A DNA stretch of 51,425 nucleotides, from NCBI GenBank assembly GCA_910579725.1, contig CAJTUD010000011.1, positions 1-51,425 of the forward strand, written 5' to 3'. Of the stretch, positions 1 through 7,698 are shown piece after piece. The position numbers and the translations under genes are program-made. The stretch's first letter is position 1. Every line of letters starts with the position of its first letter. A model generated the notes under the pieces. The model was not told the origin of the DNA. It made no database searches and saw nothing but the letters and a program-made list of their open reading frames with translations. This DNA comes from an uncultured Oscillospiraceae bacterium. GTDB taxonomy: Bacteria > Bacillota > Clostridia > Oscillospirales > Oscillospiraceae.

Positions 1-1897
1 TAAACACCTGTATCCCCTTCCGACGCATCCGCAGAGCCATAAGCTGCATGGTGAAGGTCTTGCCAGCCCCGCTGGTGCCCAGGATCGCCATGTTGGCGTT
101 CTTGTAAATGCGGGAGTCGAAGATGTCCACGATAATCAGGGAATTGTTATGCTTGTTCACCCCCAGCAGGATGCCGTTGTTGTCGCACATCTCATAGCTG
201 GTGAAGGGGTAGCAGCTGGCCGCCCCCAGGGTCAGCACATTCCGCTTGGACCGCTCAAACAGCCGCCGCTCCAGGGATACCAGGGGCAGGGAGGATAAAA
301 AAGCCTGTTCCTCGCAGAAGGAACAGGGTTGAATATCCATATCCTGACTGAGCAGCAGCTTTTTCATCTCGGCCACCTTCCACTCCAGGTTGTCCACATT
401 GTCGGCGGTGATGGTAATGAGCAGATTCAGATAGTAAAAGTCCTCGTTGTTGCTCAGACCGTCTTTCAGGAGATAGCCGCTGCGGATGGCGCTGTCCAGG
501 TCGTCGAAATCGGTGTTGGTGTCGCTGGTCTCTTTGATTTTACTGCGGTTGATACGCAGCTGCTGGCCCAGCTTCCTTATCATCCGGTCCTTGGGCTGGC
601 GGGAGAGAAACATATCCATGTCGATCCCGTCCCCGGCGTTGACCAGCAGGGACAGCCAGCCGGCGGGAACCTGGGCCTTATAGCCGTCCGACGGTACAAG
701 CAGATAGGCGTAGTAAACGCCGTCAATGCAGATATACCGCCCATGGGTCAGGTCAATATGAGAAGGGGCATAGAAATCGTTGGAGGGAATGGTGTCCAGG
801 GGCCGGCCGGCCACCATGTACTCGGCCAGCACCTCCTTGACCTTTTGGGGAAAGGGCTTCTCGTTGCTGGCCTGACGGCAGAGGATGTTATACAGGATCT
901 CACAGGTGGCTTCATCCTCATTCTCATGGCTGATGACCTCGTTGCCGCACTGACGCAGGTAGTTGGCGGCGGTGCGAGCGGCAGTCTGGAGGGAAGCAAT
1001 CGCCTCGGCCTCCTCCTGGCCCCGTTTGGTGCCGGGCAGCAGCTCATGTTCAAATACCAGGAAAAACCGCCGGGTGATGGCCTCCCGGGACCCCAGTTGT
1101 TGAATCAGCCGCAGATAGTCCTCTTGCAGCTGGCGGCAACGTTCGTCCGTCTCTTGAGCCAGCTCCCGGCGCACTGTATCCATGTGCCGGTTGATGTCCG
1201 CCCGCTTGGTCAGCACCTTGAACTGTACCTTTATCGGCGCAATTTTCAGATAGCTGATAAAGGAATAGATGATACTGCGCTGTTCCCGGGCGCTGCGGAG
1301 CAGAAAGTTGACCGGGACCACCTCGACCAGCTTGACATAGCGGTGATCTCTGGTGTAGATAATGCCGTTGGCGACCTTTTCAATGGGAATGTAGTCGGCT
1401 AGCGGATTGATGGGACGTACCACCTCCTCCGGCTCCAGAAAGGTTTTGAACTGGTCCAGCTTTCGCGCCTTCAAATCCACCTGAAAGCGGCTTTTGCTTT
1501 TGGGCTGTGCTTCGGTCTCCTGTTCCTCTGCGGGCCGCTTACTCCGTAACCAGGTAGGGAGCATGGACAGCTCCTTGCCGTCCCGCCCCCGCGCCGGAGC
1601 GTCCTGGGACAACACCCGGCGGTTTCGCAGATAGCTGAAAAACAGCAGAATGAACGACGACAAACTGCTCCCTCCAACGCCAATCAGGGCCAGGAGGACG
1701 AGGGGCAGGGCCGTCAGGCACAAAATGATGATCCGGGCAGTCAGGGAAAATCCCAGGTTGAGGACCGGCAGTCCAACGACGGCGCCCAGGATACCGGCCT
1801 CAATGACATTCCGGGTCCTAAACATGCCGCCCAGCAGTGTGCCGCCCTCGATAAAATTAGGCGGGATCAGGTAGCTGTCCCGCTGTTCGTGTTCCAT
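1..1897 (-). CDS. virB4: VirB4-family conjugation ATPase with fused PrgI-like N-terminus (partial, C-terminus outside window)
   Basis: Motor ATPase of a type IV secretion/conjugation apparatus, acting at the cytoplasmic face of the membrane. The frame is open for 632 codons from ATG 1897 (AGGAGAG 6-7 bases upstream) to the left edge. Residues 1-100 hold two hydrophobic segments (about 36-55 and 57-90) after a hydrophilic start with the sequence IPPNFIEGG, which resembles stand-alone PrgI proteins. A VirB4/TraE-type N-terminal domain follows from about residue 150. The Walker A motif GTSGAGKT lies at about positions 50-79 of the window, so the Walker B half is missing. It starts 12 bases after the preceding gene, so it is in the transfer operon. 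In many related elements PrgI and VirB4 are separate genes; here they are one frame. VirB4 identity is firm; the PrgI assignment is by topology and position. Confidence 0.9.
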   Translation of the reverse strand, partial: MEHEQRDSYLIPPNFIEGGTLLGGMFRTRNVIEAGILGAVVGLPVLNLGFSLTARIIILCLTALPLVLLALIGVGGSSLSSFILLFFSYLRNRRVLSQDAPARGRDGKELSMLPTWLRSKRPAEEQETEAQPKSKSRFQVDLKARKLDQFKTFLEPEEVVRPINPLADYIPIEKVANGIIYTRDHRYVKLVEVVPVNFLLRSAREQRSIIYSFISYLKIAPIKVQFKVLTKRADINRHMDTVRRELAQETDERCRQLQEDYLRLIQQLGSREAITRRFFLVFEHELLPGTKRGQEEAEAIASLQTAARTAANYLRQCGNEVISHENEDEATCEILYNILCRQASNEKPFPQKVKEVLAEYMVAGRPLDTIPSNDFYAPSHIDLTHGRYICIDGVYYAYLLVPSDGYKAQVPAGWLSLLVNAGDGIDMDMFLSRQPKDRMIRKLGQQLRINRSKIKETSDTNTDFDDLDSAIRSGYLLKDGLSNNEDFYYLNLLITITADNVDNLEWKVAEMKKLLLSQDMDIQPCSFCEEQAFLSSLPLVSLERRLFERSKRNVLTLGAASCYPFTSYEMCDNNGILLGVNKHNNSLIIVDIFDSRIYKNANMAILGTSGAGKTFTMQLMALRMRRKGIQVF

Positions 1898-1909
1898 AAA
1901 AATCTCTCC

Positions 1910-3475
1910 TCACATTCGGTCTTTCCGCTTTGGCGGGGTAGGTAGCCGCTTGACGATCTCCTTCTGATAGCCGATCTCACCGTCCGGGGCCTTGAACGGG
2001 GTCTTGACCACCGTATCAACAGCCTGCTGCTTGTACCACGCTGCTCCATCCGCAGAAAACACCTTTTGATAGCTGCCCTCGGGCTTGGCGTACTGGTCTA
2101 CATGGTACATGGCAAAGTCGATGCCCTGGGGGTGTTCCGGGGTCACTTCCCGGCCAGTGATGCGTCCGCCGCCGATCTCCACCTGGGAGTAGGAGACCTT
2201 TTCGGTATCGCCAGAGCCAATAGCGGTGTGACCCATGTAGGACTGGAGGGACTGGGCGGCTAAATCGCCGGTGATGGAACCAATGGAGCGCATATCGCCC
2301 CGGGCCACCATGCCAATTACGTCATTGGCGAACTGACCGCCAGATTGCAGTGAATTGGAAAAAATTTTTCCGCCCAGGGTCGGCATACGGACGGGGAATA
2401 TGCTGTGGCTGCTCCGTTGAACATTCTCTACACTGCGGGTGTGATTGACAGAATGGCTTTCACTTGCGCCGCCGCCCCCGCCGCCTTGCTGGGCCGTCTC
2501 CAAATGGGCCTTCTCGCTGGCGCTGTGAACGATATGCCCACCGCCGGCGAGGATAGTTTCTTCCTGTGAAGCAACCGGTGTGGGCTGGATTCCGATATCT
2601 GAAGTTGGGATATTGTCCGCTGGGATAGCTGCGTCCGCAGGGACAGGGGCCCCAAGCGGTATATCAGTTCCAGTCAGGATAATTCCATTTTCCTGGGGGG
2701 AGACACCGGAGGAAACGCTGCTGTCAACAGGTGCTGGCCCAACAGAAGCAGGACTGCCAGCAGGCGGAGAGCCGCCGCCTGTTTGAATGGGCACGGCAGG
2801 AGGTGTATCGTTTCCAGTGAGGATGATCCCCTCCCGCTGAGTTGCGCTGTCCCTTTGCGCTGTGCTGTCGGTACGGGAAATTGTATCTGTATGGATCACA
2901 CCGCCAGAATGAAATGAGCTGTCGGTATGGGCATCCGAAGAGGACAACTTTTCACTGGCAGTATGCACAGCAGCTGCGCCCTGTTTCTGGGCGGTGTGGA
3001 CAGCGGAAGTCTGTGTAGTAGCGGTTTTGACTGCGCTGTTGGAAATTTGCCGGCCAGCCATACCGATTAAACCGCCTTTGAAGAATCCGGCGAAACTGGA
3101 GCCGCTGCCAGAAGCGCCCCCAGCTGCGGAGGCCCCAGTGCCGTGCCGTCCTCCGCCAAGGATTCGGCCCGCGCCCCCGGTTGCCATTGTGACCGCCCGG
3201 AAGGTTACCATAGCGTCGCCCAGCAGGGAGCCGCCAGTATGACCCACGTTGATGCCCAGGCTTGCCATAAAGCTGTCAATCTTCTGTGACACCTTCAAAA
3301 AAGCCACCGCACAGAGAAACCAGATCAGGACGTTCCCGGTGACGGCCTCCTTGCTGGAAGCAGCGACCGCAGCCTCCACCTCACTTTCGTCAAGGGCAAA
3401 GGCCGGTACACACAGGACCGAAAGTATCAGCACCGCCAACAGTATAAATTTCAAGAGTTTCTTGGATCTTCTCAT
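1910..3475 (-). CDS. Exported/membrane conjugation-operon protein with short repeats, function unknown
   Basis: A 521-residue protein lying between the VirB6-like and VirB4 genes. Residues 1-27 form a signal peptide (KK..., hydrophobic core, PAFA before LDES). A second hydrophobic stretch at about 46-64 may be a membrane anchor. The middle (about 125-345) is low complexity: many HT pairs (AVHTA, VIHTD), Ser/Thr-rich stretches, and repeated GIILTGxDxP segments. The last 130 residues look globular. The position is that of uncharacterised proteins placed before PrgI/VirB4 in Clostridial elements. It is probably a structural or surface part of the transfer machine, but no catalytic motif is visible. 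Start ATG 3475 has GAGGAGG 4-5 bases upstream. Confidence 0.75.
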   Translation of the reverse strand: MRRSKKLLKFILLAVLILSVLCVPAFALDESEVEAAVAASSKEAVTGNVLIWFLCAVAFLKVSQKIDSFMASLGINVGHTGGSLLGDAMVTFRAVTMATGGAGRILGGGRHGTGASAAGGASGSGSSFAGFFKGGLIGMAGRQISNSAVKTATTQTSAVHTAQKQGAAAVHTASEKLSSSDAHTDSSFHSGGVIHTDTISRTDSTAQRDSATQREGIILTGNDTPPAVPIQTGGGSPPAGSPASVGPAPVDSSVSSGVSPQENGIILTGTDIPLGAPVPADAAIPADNIPTSDIGIQPTPVASQEETILAGGGHIVHSASEKAHLETAQQGGGGGGASESHSVNHTRSVENVQRSSHSIFPVRMPTLGGKIFSNSLQSGGQFANDVIGMVARGDMRSIGSITGDLAAQSLQSYMGHTAIGSGDTEKVSYSQVEIGGGRITGREVTPEHPQGIDFAMYHVDQYAKPEGSYQKVFSADGAAWYKQQAVDTVVKTPFKAPDGEIGYQKEIVKRLPTPPKRKDRM

Positions 3476-3484
3476 AAAGCCTCC

Positions 3485-4195
3485 TCAGAGTGATAGCGGG
3501 TTGGCGATGAATGCCCCCACCATGCTGGTGAACAGGCGCAGACACCATGCGTTCATCAGGAGCAGGAATACCTGGCCGCCGAACATCCGGCACCAGCTTT
3601 TGAAGATGCTGGACGTGGCCTGGGACGCACCCATGGCAAAGGCCACTGGCGCTGTGTAGACCAGGACACCCAGCAGCACATACCGCTCCGCCGCCTCGAA
3701 CAGCAGCTTCAAATAGTTCCAGGCCAGAACCAGCACCAGAATCAGGACGATCAATGTCACCGCCCCGTTAGCACAGACACCGATGATGGTGAGCAAGACC
3801 GAGTTGAAGCTGGCAAAATCCAGACTTGGAAGTGTGGACGTCAATATCCAATCATAGGGTGTACCACCGATAGTCAGCACCGTATCAACGATGGAGTCCG
3901 CATAGTAGGCCAGACCAATGAACAAGATGGCCCGGATGGTCAGTTTAACAGGATCTTCCGCCTCTGCTCCCACGCCCAGACCATAGTTCTTGAACAGGTT
4001 CCATACCCAAAGCAGCAGAATCAGCCCGATTGCCAGAGCCACAAAGACATTATACATCGTCTCTGCCGCCGGGAAGTAGCGCAGAAACACGGCCATATCA
4101 CAGCCCAGAGCGCCCAAAACTGATGTGTTTATCAAATCCAGGCCGTGCATGACTTGTTCCGCGATCCATGCTACAATGCCGTCTAAAATGCCCAT
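3485..4195 (-). CDS. VirB6/TrbL-like polytopic membrane protein of the transfer apparatus
   Basis: A 236-residue hydrophobic protein with about five membrane segments (roughly residues 44-66, 85-107, 135-165, 170-192 and 205-228). There is a conserved-looking cytoplasmic patch (YLKLLFEAAERYVLLG) before the fourth segment. This size, topology and place directly upstream of the PrgI/VirB4 unit match the VirB6/TrbL-like channel proteins of Gram-positive conjugative elements. It would form the inner-membrane part of the DNA channel. It is 6 bases downstream of the VirB2-like gene and 9 bases upstream of the next gene, so all four form one operon. VirB6 homologues diverge strongly, so the name rests on topology and context. 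Confidence 0.75.
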   Translation of the reverse strand: MGILDGIVAWIAEQVMHGLDLINTSVLGALGCDMAVFLRYFPAAETMYNVFVALAIGLILLLWVWNLFKNYGLGVGAEAEDPVKLTIRAILFIGLAYYADSIVDTVLTIGGTPYDWILTSTLPSLDFASFNSVLLTIIGVCANGAVTLIVLILVLVLAWNYLKLLFEAAERYVLLGVLVYTAPVAFAMGASQATSSIFKSWCRMFGGQVFLLLMNAWCLRLFTSMVGAFIANPLSL

Positions 4196-4201
4196 AGACG
4201 A

Positions 4202-4585
4202 TTACGGCGCTGTCCACTGTCCGCCGGAGAAGAAGGGCGTGACATAGCTCATGATGAACCCCAGAGAGTTCAGGATGATCCAGGTGATGACGATGCGCTT
4301 CAGCCATGCCCGGGATTCATCCACCGTCCGGCCGGAGCGGGAAAAGTTCATCATCAGCAGGGCCACGGCGGCCGTTACGATAGCGGCAATGGTGGAGATG
4401 GCGAGAATCTGGGTGTAGACGTCCTTCATGATGTCGCTGGCCTTCGTCCAAATCGTGTCAGCCGCAAAAGCCGGTTGACAGAGTAGCGTGGACGTGCAGA
4501 TCCCCAGATAAACCATGAACGCGCCGCGTCCGGGGTCAAACCTGCGCCGGGGAGTGCGCGGAGATGACGTTTTGTCTTGTTTCAA
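4202..4585 (-). CDS. Small two-helix membrane protein, VirB2/TrbC pilin-like
   Basis: A 127-residue protein and first gene of the transfer operon. It has a basic N-terminus (residues 1-22), a signal-peptide-like segment ending QPAFAAD at about 42-43, and two further hydrophobic segments (about 60-82 and 92-112) joined by a basic loop (SRSGRTVDESRAWLKR). This layout, a long signal followed by two helices, is that of VirB2/TrbC pilins and related small conjugation proteins. Translation probably starts at a TTG codon (4585) with GGAGG 7 bases upstream. It sits only about 35 bases after a tandem terminator pair. Pilin function is inferred from topology. Confidence 0.65.
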   Translation of the reverse strand: MKQDKTSSPRTPRRRFDPGRGAFMVYLGICTSTLLCQPAFAADTIWTKASDIMKDVYTQILAISTIAAIVTAAVALLMMNFSRSGRTVDESRAWLKRIVITWIILNSLGFIMSYVTPFFSGGQWTAP

Positions 4586-4620
4586 TGAAAAACCTCCTTT
4601 TTTCGTTGACTTCTGTCCTG

Positions 4621-4654
4621 AAAAAAGGCAGCACCCGGAAATTTGGATGCTGCC
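4621..4654 (-). terminator. Intrinsic terminator/attenuator 2 in transfer-operon leader
   Basis: On the minus strand a 7-bp stem (GGCAGCA with TGCTGCC, 4627-4633 and 4648-4654) is followed at once by six T. It lies about 20 bases before the ribosome binding site of the first transfer gene, leaving no room for a promoter in between. Confidence 0.75.
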
Positions 4655-4676
4655 TCAGTTGCTGCAGAAGGGCAAA

Positions 4677-4697
4677 GAAAAAGACGCTCCCAGCGTC
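4677..4697 (-). terminator. Intrinsic terminator/attenuator 1 in transfer-operon leader
   Basis: On the minus strand GACGCT-GGG-AGCGTC (4683-4697) is followed by TTTTT. An overlapping longer pairing, GCAGAAGG with CCTTCTGC (4697-4704 and 4664-4671), encloses it and could act as an alternative structure. Confidence 0.75.
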
Positions 4698-4742
4698 CTT
4701 CTGCGGCTGTTTTCAGTTTTGCTTACAGTTTTGAGCATACTT

Positions 4743-4771
4743 ATTTTAACATATAAGGATTTACGCTTCAA
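4743..4771 (-). promoter_or_regulatory. Sigma-A-type promoter for the transfer operon
   Basis: TTGAAG (4771-4766), a 17-base spacer and TAAAAT (4748-4743) on the minus strand. The predicted start near 4736 gives a leader of about 150 bases that contains both terminators before the first transfer gene. Confidence 0.65.
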
Positions 4772-4810
4772 TAGCAAAACCCTGCCAATGCTGCGCCAAA
4801 ACCGTGCCAA

Positions 4811-5353
4811 TTACCTGCCACCCGCCTCTGCGGGGAAAAACTGCTCCAAAATCTGCAAGCTGTCCTGCGCCGTGTATCCCCACAGGACAGAGCTTAACGC
4901 CTCAATCGCCTCCTTCCGGCGGCGGTAGTAGGTGCGGAAGCTGATGTCGTGGATGTGGGGACGTAGCTGCTCAATGATCTCTTCCACATTTTTGAGCTGC
5001 TGGGGAGACAGGTAGGTATAGTGCAGGAGCCAATAGTACGATTCTCCGTTTTTGTGCCGGGTACGGAGCAGATCGACTGCGTTCTGTACCAGCGTGAGCA
5101 TTTTGTGGCTGCGCTCAATGCACTGGGCCTGGTGCTCAATGTCCGTCCCGCCCAGGTCCGCGCCGGCCAGGTAGATGGACTCCAGAAAATCCTCAATACT
5201 GGTATCATATTCAATCTGAAACTGCGTCCTGACCTGCTGGACGGACAACTCCAAGCTCCAGACCACATCCCGGTACTTCCTCAGCAGCTTCCAGGTGTTG
5301 TGGTAACGAGGGTCCTCCGTCACCTTGCGCTCAACCTTTTTCCTTGCCATCAT
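4811..5353 (-). CDS. ArpU/sigma-region-4-like DNA-binding regulator
   Basis: A 180-residue, charged, alpha-helical protein. The C-terminal part (about 105-165) includes YYWLLHYTYLSPQ and ISFRTYYRRRKEAIEALS. It reads like the helix-turn-helix of ArpU or sigma-70 region 4 type regulators, which control late transcription in phages and mobile elements. It starts at ATG 5353 (AAAGGAG upstream) and follows the wHTH gene by 12 bases, so both form a regulatory pair. It lies directly upstream of the transfer promoter and its terminator pair, which makes it a candidate activator or antiterminator for that operon. That role is inference. Confidence 0.6.
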   Translation of the reverse strand: MMARKKVERKVTEDPRYHNTWKLLRKYRDVVWSLELSVQQVRTQFQIEYDTSIEDFLESIYLAGADLGGTDIEHQAQCIERSHKMLTLVQNAVDLLRTRHKNGESYYWLLHYTYLSPQQLKNVEEIIEQLRPHIHDISFRTYYRRRKEAIEALSSVLWGYTAQDSLQILEQFFPAEAGGR

Positions 5354-5365
5354 GGATTTCTCCTT

Positions 5366-6505
5366 TCAAAAATTCGTCGATATTGGGGTCATAGTAAGTT
5401 CAAAGCTGTAAATCGGATGATTGTTTCCACATTGGATCGCCATACCAATCCTGAGAACACTCGTTTGTCCGCTGTCCCCCTTTACTGCTTCCGTGCAGTC
5501 GCCGGATAAGGGATATAACTTAACAGTGGATTTGGGGCAGTGAAAGCAGGAAATCCCTTGCGTCTCAAGGACTTGCACCACTTTTTGGACAATGCGCTCC
5601 ACCTGCGATTTTGAAACGCTAATGAGCTGGTCTGAAACGCAGACTTTGGGATCGTCAGGGATATTGTCTGCTGTGTCCGTGCTATCTGGAAGCTGGAGTT
5701 TGATATTCAGAGACATCGCAACCTCGTCCTTGTCCACCATAACATCAGACACCTGGAACATGGTAGACAGATAGCTGTTCAGATAAATCACGCTGCCAGT
5801 CCGGCCTGGGAAGGACATGAGCGTAAGGTACTCCAAGTCAGCCAGCTTTTTCAGCAGCCGTCCAACCGTGGAACGGGAAAGGCCCCACCGCTGGGCCAGA
5901 TCGGAGTAATTCAATAGCGGATTGCCTGTACCGTTGCGGAGATAGACCACCGGGCCAACCTCAGAACCACGTACTTGGTTGTCCTTATAGATGGCGGAGA
6001 GCCACAAATCCAGCACCACATCCATCTCAGACGCCTTGCCATAGCTAATCAGTTCTGTAGCAACGGCGATGGGCATAAAGAAGAAGCCGCTTTCCTTTTG
6101 GCAGGGGCAGTTGTAGTCCAGCACCGTGTTATGCTTGCGCCAGCCCTTGATACTGTACTTTACCAGGTGGCCGTGTCCCAACTGGGTGAAGGTGATAAGC
6201 TGCCGGTCCTGGAGGACCTTCAGGATGGACAGAGCCTTATGCTGGAACCGGACACGAAAGCAAGCCGCCAGCTCACTGACCCGGAAGACCCACTCGCCAG
6301 GGCAGACAGTGTAGGTGATGCCGTCCAGCCGGCGGTACGAGGTTCGGAAGTTGGCGTAGGAGCAGAGGACGGTATAATAAAAAAGACCGGAGCCTCCGTT
6401 GGTTCGGATGCTCCGGTCAGCGATCAGGGTTTGAACAAATTCTCGGTAGATGCGGCAGCGTGGATAATCCACGACTTGTTTGATTTCAAGTTGATAGTCT
6501 GACAT
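5366..6505 (-). CDS. Element-encoded protein with two winged-helix-like regions
   Basis: A 379-residue protein, last gene before the right end of element A. A first winged-helix-like region spans about residues 63-125 (WVFRVSELAACFRVRFQHKA, then QDRQLITFTQ). A clearer one lies at about 198-245 (LNYSDLAQRWGLSRSTVGRLLKKLADLEYLTL). The C-terminal third is not recognisable but has a CFHC pair. Tandem winged helices occur both in mobile-element transcription regulators and in replication initiators, and I cannot choose between them. The start is ATG 6505 with AAGGAG 8 bases upstream. It is followed 12 bases later by the ArpU-like gene. Confidence 0.6.
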   Translation of the reverse strand: MSDYQLEIKQVVDYPRCRIYREFVQTLIADRSIRTNGGSGLFYYTVLCSYANFRTSYRRLDGITYTVCPGEWVFRVSELAACFRVRFQHKALSILKVLQDRQLITFTQLGHGHLVKYSIKGWRKHNTVLDYNCPCQKESGFFFMPIAVATELISYGKASEMDVVLDLWLSAIYKDNQVRGSEVGPVVYLRNGTGNPLLNYSDLAQRWGLSRSTVGRLLKKLADLEYLTLMSFPGRTGSVIYLNSYLSTMFQVSDVMVDKDEVAMSLNIKLQLPDSTDTADNIPDDPKVCVSDQLISVSKSQVERIVQKVVQVLETQGISCFHCPKSTVKLYPLSGDCTEAVKGDSGQTSVLRIGMAIQCGNNHPIYSFELTMTPISTNF

Positions 6506-6541
6506 ATACAATTCTCCTTGCAGTAACTTGCTTGATAAAAT

Positions 6542-6601
6542 CTATCGGGGCCTGATTTTCATTACTTGCAGGGGTGCAGCAATAAGCTGCACCCCTGCCA
6601 T
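6542..6601 (-). CDS. Possible 19-residue leader peptide (MAGVQLIAAPLQVMKIRPR)
   Basis: A short frame starts with ATG 6601, preceded by AAAGAGGTG at 7 bases, and ends 36 bases before the wHTH start. The codons overlap a perfect 13-bp hairpin. It could be a regulatory leader peptide, or chance. Confidence 0.3.
   Translation of the reverse strand: MAGVQLIAAPLQVMKIRPR
6568..6598. repeat. Perfect 13-bp inverted repeat (hairpin) near element A end
   Basis: GCAGGGGTGCAGC (6568-6580), a five-base loop, then its exact complement (6586-6598). There is no T tract on either side, so a simple terminator is unlikely. It lies in the leader of the wHTH gene. Confidence 0.8.
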
Positions 6602-6623
6602 ATTTGTCACCTCTTTCTGTTAT

Positions 6624-6652
6624 GTATTAGACGTACTCTGCCCCGGAAGCAA
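6624..6652 (-). promoter_or_regulatory. Weak candidate promoter for the element A regulators
   Basis: TTGCTT (6652-6647), 17 bases, TAATAC (6629-6624) on the minus strand, upstream of the leader ORF and wHTH gene. It is a moderate match to sigma-A consensus. Confidence 0.35.
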
Positions 6653-6668
6653 AATGTCTATACCGGCG

Positions 6669-6795
6669 AAATTAGCCGTTGAACGCCTGCGCTTGACGTT
6701 CCGCCCTGTTTTCCTGGTCAACGGAATTTAGGGTAGGCACCAGAAAGCCTTGCAAATCAAGGGTTTCCTGTGTTGTCCCTATTATAACTCACTAC
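6669..6795. other. Terminal region of element A with nested imperfect palindromes; junction with spoIVB
   Basis: Two inverted repeats precede the junction: AAATT..CCGTTGA (6669-6682) with TCAACGGAATT (6718-6728), and an imperfect palindrome at 6741-6770 built on CCTTG and CAAGG arms around five bases. Recombinase-binding sites near element ends often look like this, but nothing here proves which bases are exchanged. Host homology stops at 6796. Confidence 0.5.
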
Positions 6796-7698
6796 CATAC
6801 CCTGCACAATGCCGCCGGTTTTCTGAATCAGTGCCGGATCCGTAACTTGCAATAGCAGGTTCTGCACGCCGGTTCCGTCCAGCACTCTCAGAATTTCAAT
6901 GCTGTAGGTTTCTACGCTGTCTCCGTTGACGTTGGAGAGAATCACCGCCGGTCCCGGCTGCACCTCTCCAGCTCTGGCCACCGGCACTGCGTCGCCCGCA
7001 GTGAAGGCGCAACCATCCATAGAGCCGAAAACGCCCTGCTCCGTGTTGGCATACAGCTCGCCCAGATCGTGGGCCAGATCAAAGCTGCCCTTCAGTTCCC
7101 CGGGTTCCCCGGCGCTGCCCCGCTTCACCGCCTTGACAGAGGCGTGCATCACCGAGCCGTCCCCCAGGGGCATCAGCAGGCCCGTATCGGTATCCGTTAC
7201 GCCGTGGCCCAGGGCGCCGAAGCTGCCGGTTGTGGGATCATAAAAGGTGACTGTCCCGATACCAGCCATGCTGTCTCTGATCCAGGCACCCAGCCGCCAA
7301 GTGCCGTCCGTACCCAGCACTGGCTCCGCCGCCAGGGTCAGATCTTCGCCGTCCCTGGATACGTCCAGCTCTACCCGGCCGCCGCATTGCAGCAGCGCGG
7401 CGAACTGCTCTGTACTCTCCACCTCTTTGCCGTTGGCGGCCTCAATAACGTCCCCCACCTGGAGGCCGCAGTCGGCCCCCGGAGTGAGCACGCCGCTGCC
7501 CGTCTCCACTTCAGCCAGACCAATGACCACCACGCCCTCGGCGAACAGCTTGATGCCGATGGTATGGCCCACCGGGATCAGATGGTCCGCTTCCAGCGCA
7601 GCGGCTCTGGCAGGCTGTCCCAGATTCAGCAGGGAGGAGGCGCAAAGCAGGCCGCTAAGAAAAAAAGCCGTGGCCCGCCGTTTGTTCTGTCCAGCCAT
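6757..7698 (-). pseudogene. spoIVB: spoIVB, sporulation S55 serine protease, 3' end displaced by element A
   Basis: SpoIVB is secreted by the forespore into the intermembrane space and triggers processing of pro-sigma-K. The start chosen is ATG 7698 (GGAAGGGG upstream), giving a signal-anchor segment at about residues 8-30, a PDZ domain at about 40-115 and the S55 protease domain after that. The catalytic His region is present (GALGHGVTD) and the region of the catalytic Asp is present (VTDPALIQ). The frame reads KTGGIVQGM, where the family continues SGSP with the catalytic Ser. Here it instead reads 12 foreign residues (VVSYNRDNTGNP) and stops. About 313 residues remain versus about 420 usual. 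The fragment should be inactive as a protease unless element A excises. The gene lies about 360 bases after ftsZ and beyond a terminator. Confidence 0.9.

Larger units (their letters stand above)
1..6795. mobile_element. Element A: right end of an integrative conjugative element (partial)
   Basis: All genes here run on the minus strand and belong to one conjugation and regulation module: VirB4, a VirB6/TrbL-like membrane protein, a VirB2-like small membrane protein and two DNA-binding-type regulators. The element continues beyond the left edge. Its right boundary is placed at about 6795/6796, because spoIVB is normal up to the codons for GIVQGM and then runs into unrelated DNA. No integrase of this element lies in the window; I expect it, and the missing 3' part of spoIVB, at the other end. 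The boundary is inferred from loss of protein similarity, not from a direct repeat. Confidence 0.85.

Noticed and set aside
329..1402. 357-residue plus-strand open frame
   Set aside because: Antisense to VirB4, whose frame is open across the whole region and carries a Walker A motif.
6528..6731. 67-residue plus-strand ORF at the end of element A
   Set aside because: It overlaps the leader hairpin, has no ribosome binding site and shows no protein-like pattern.
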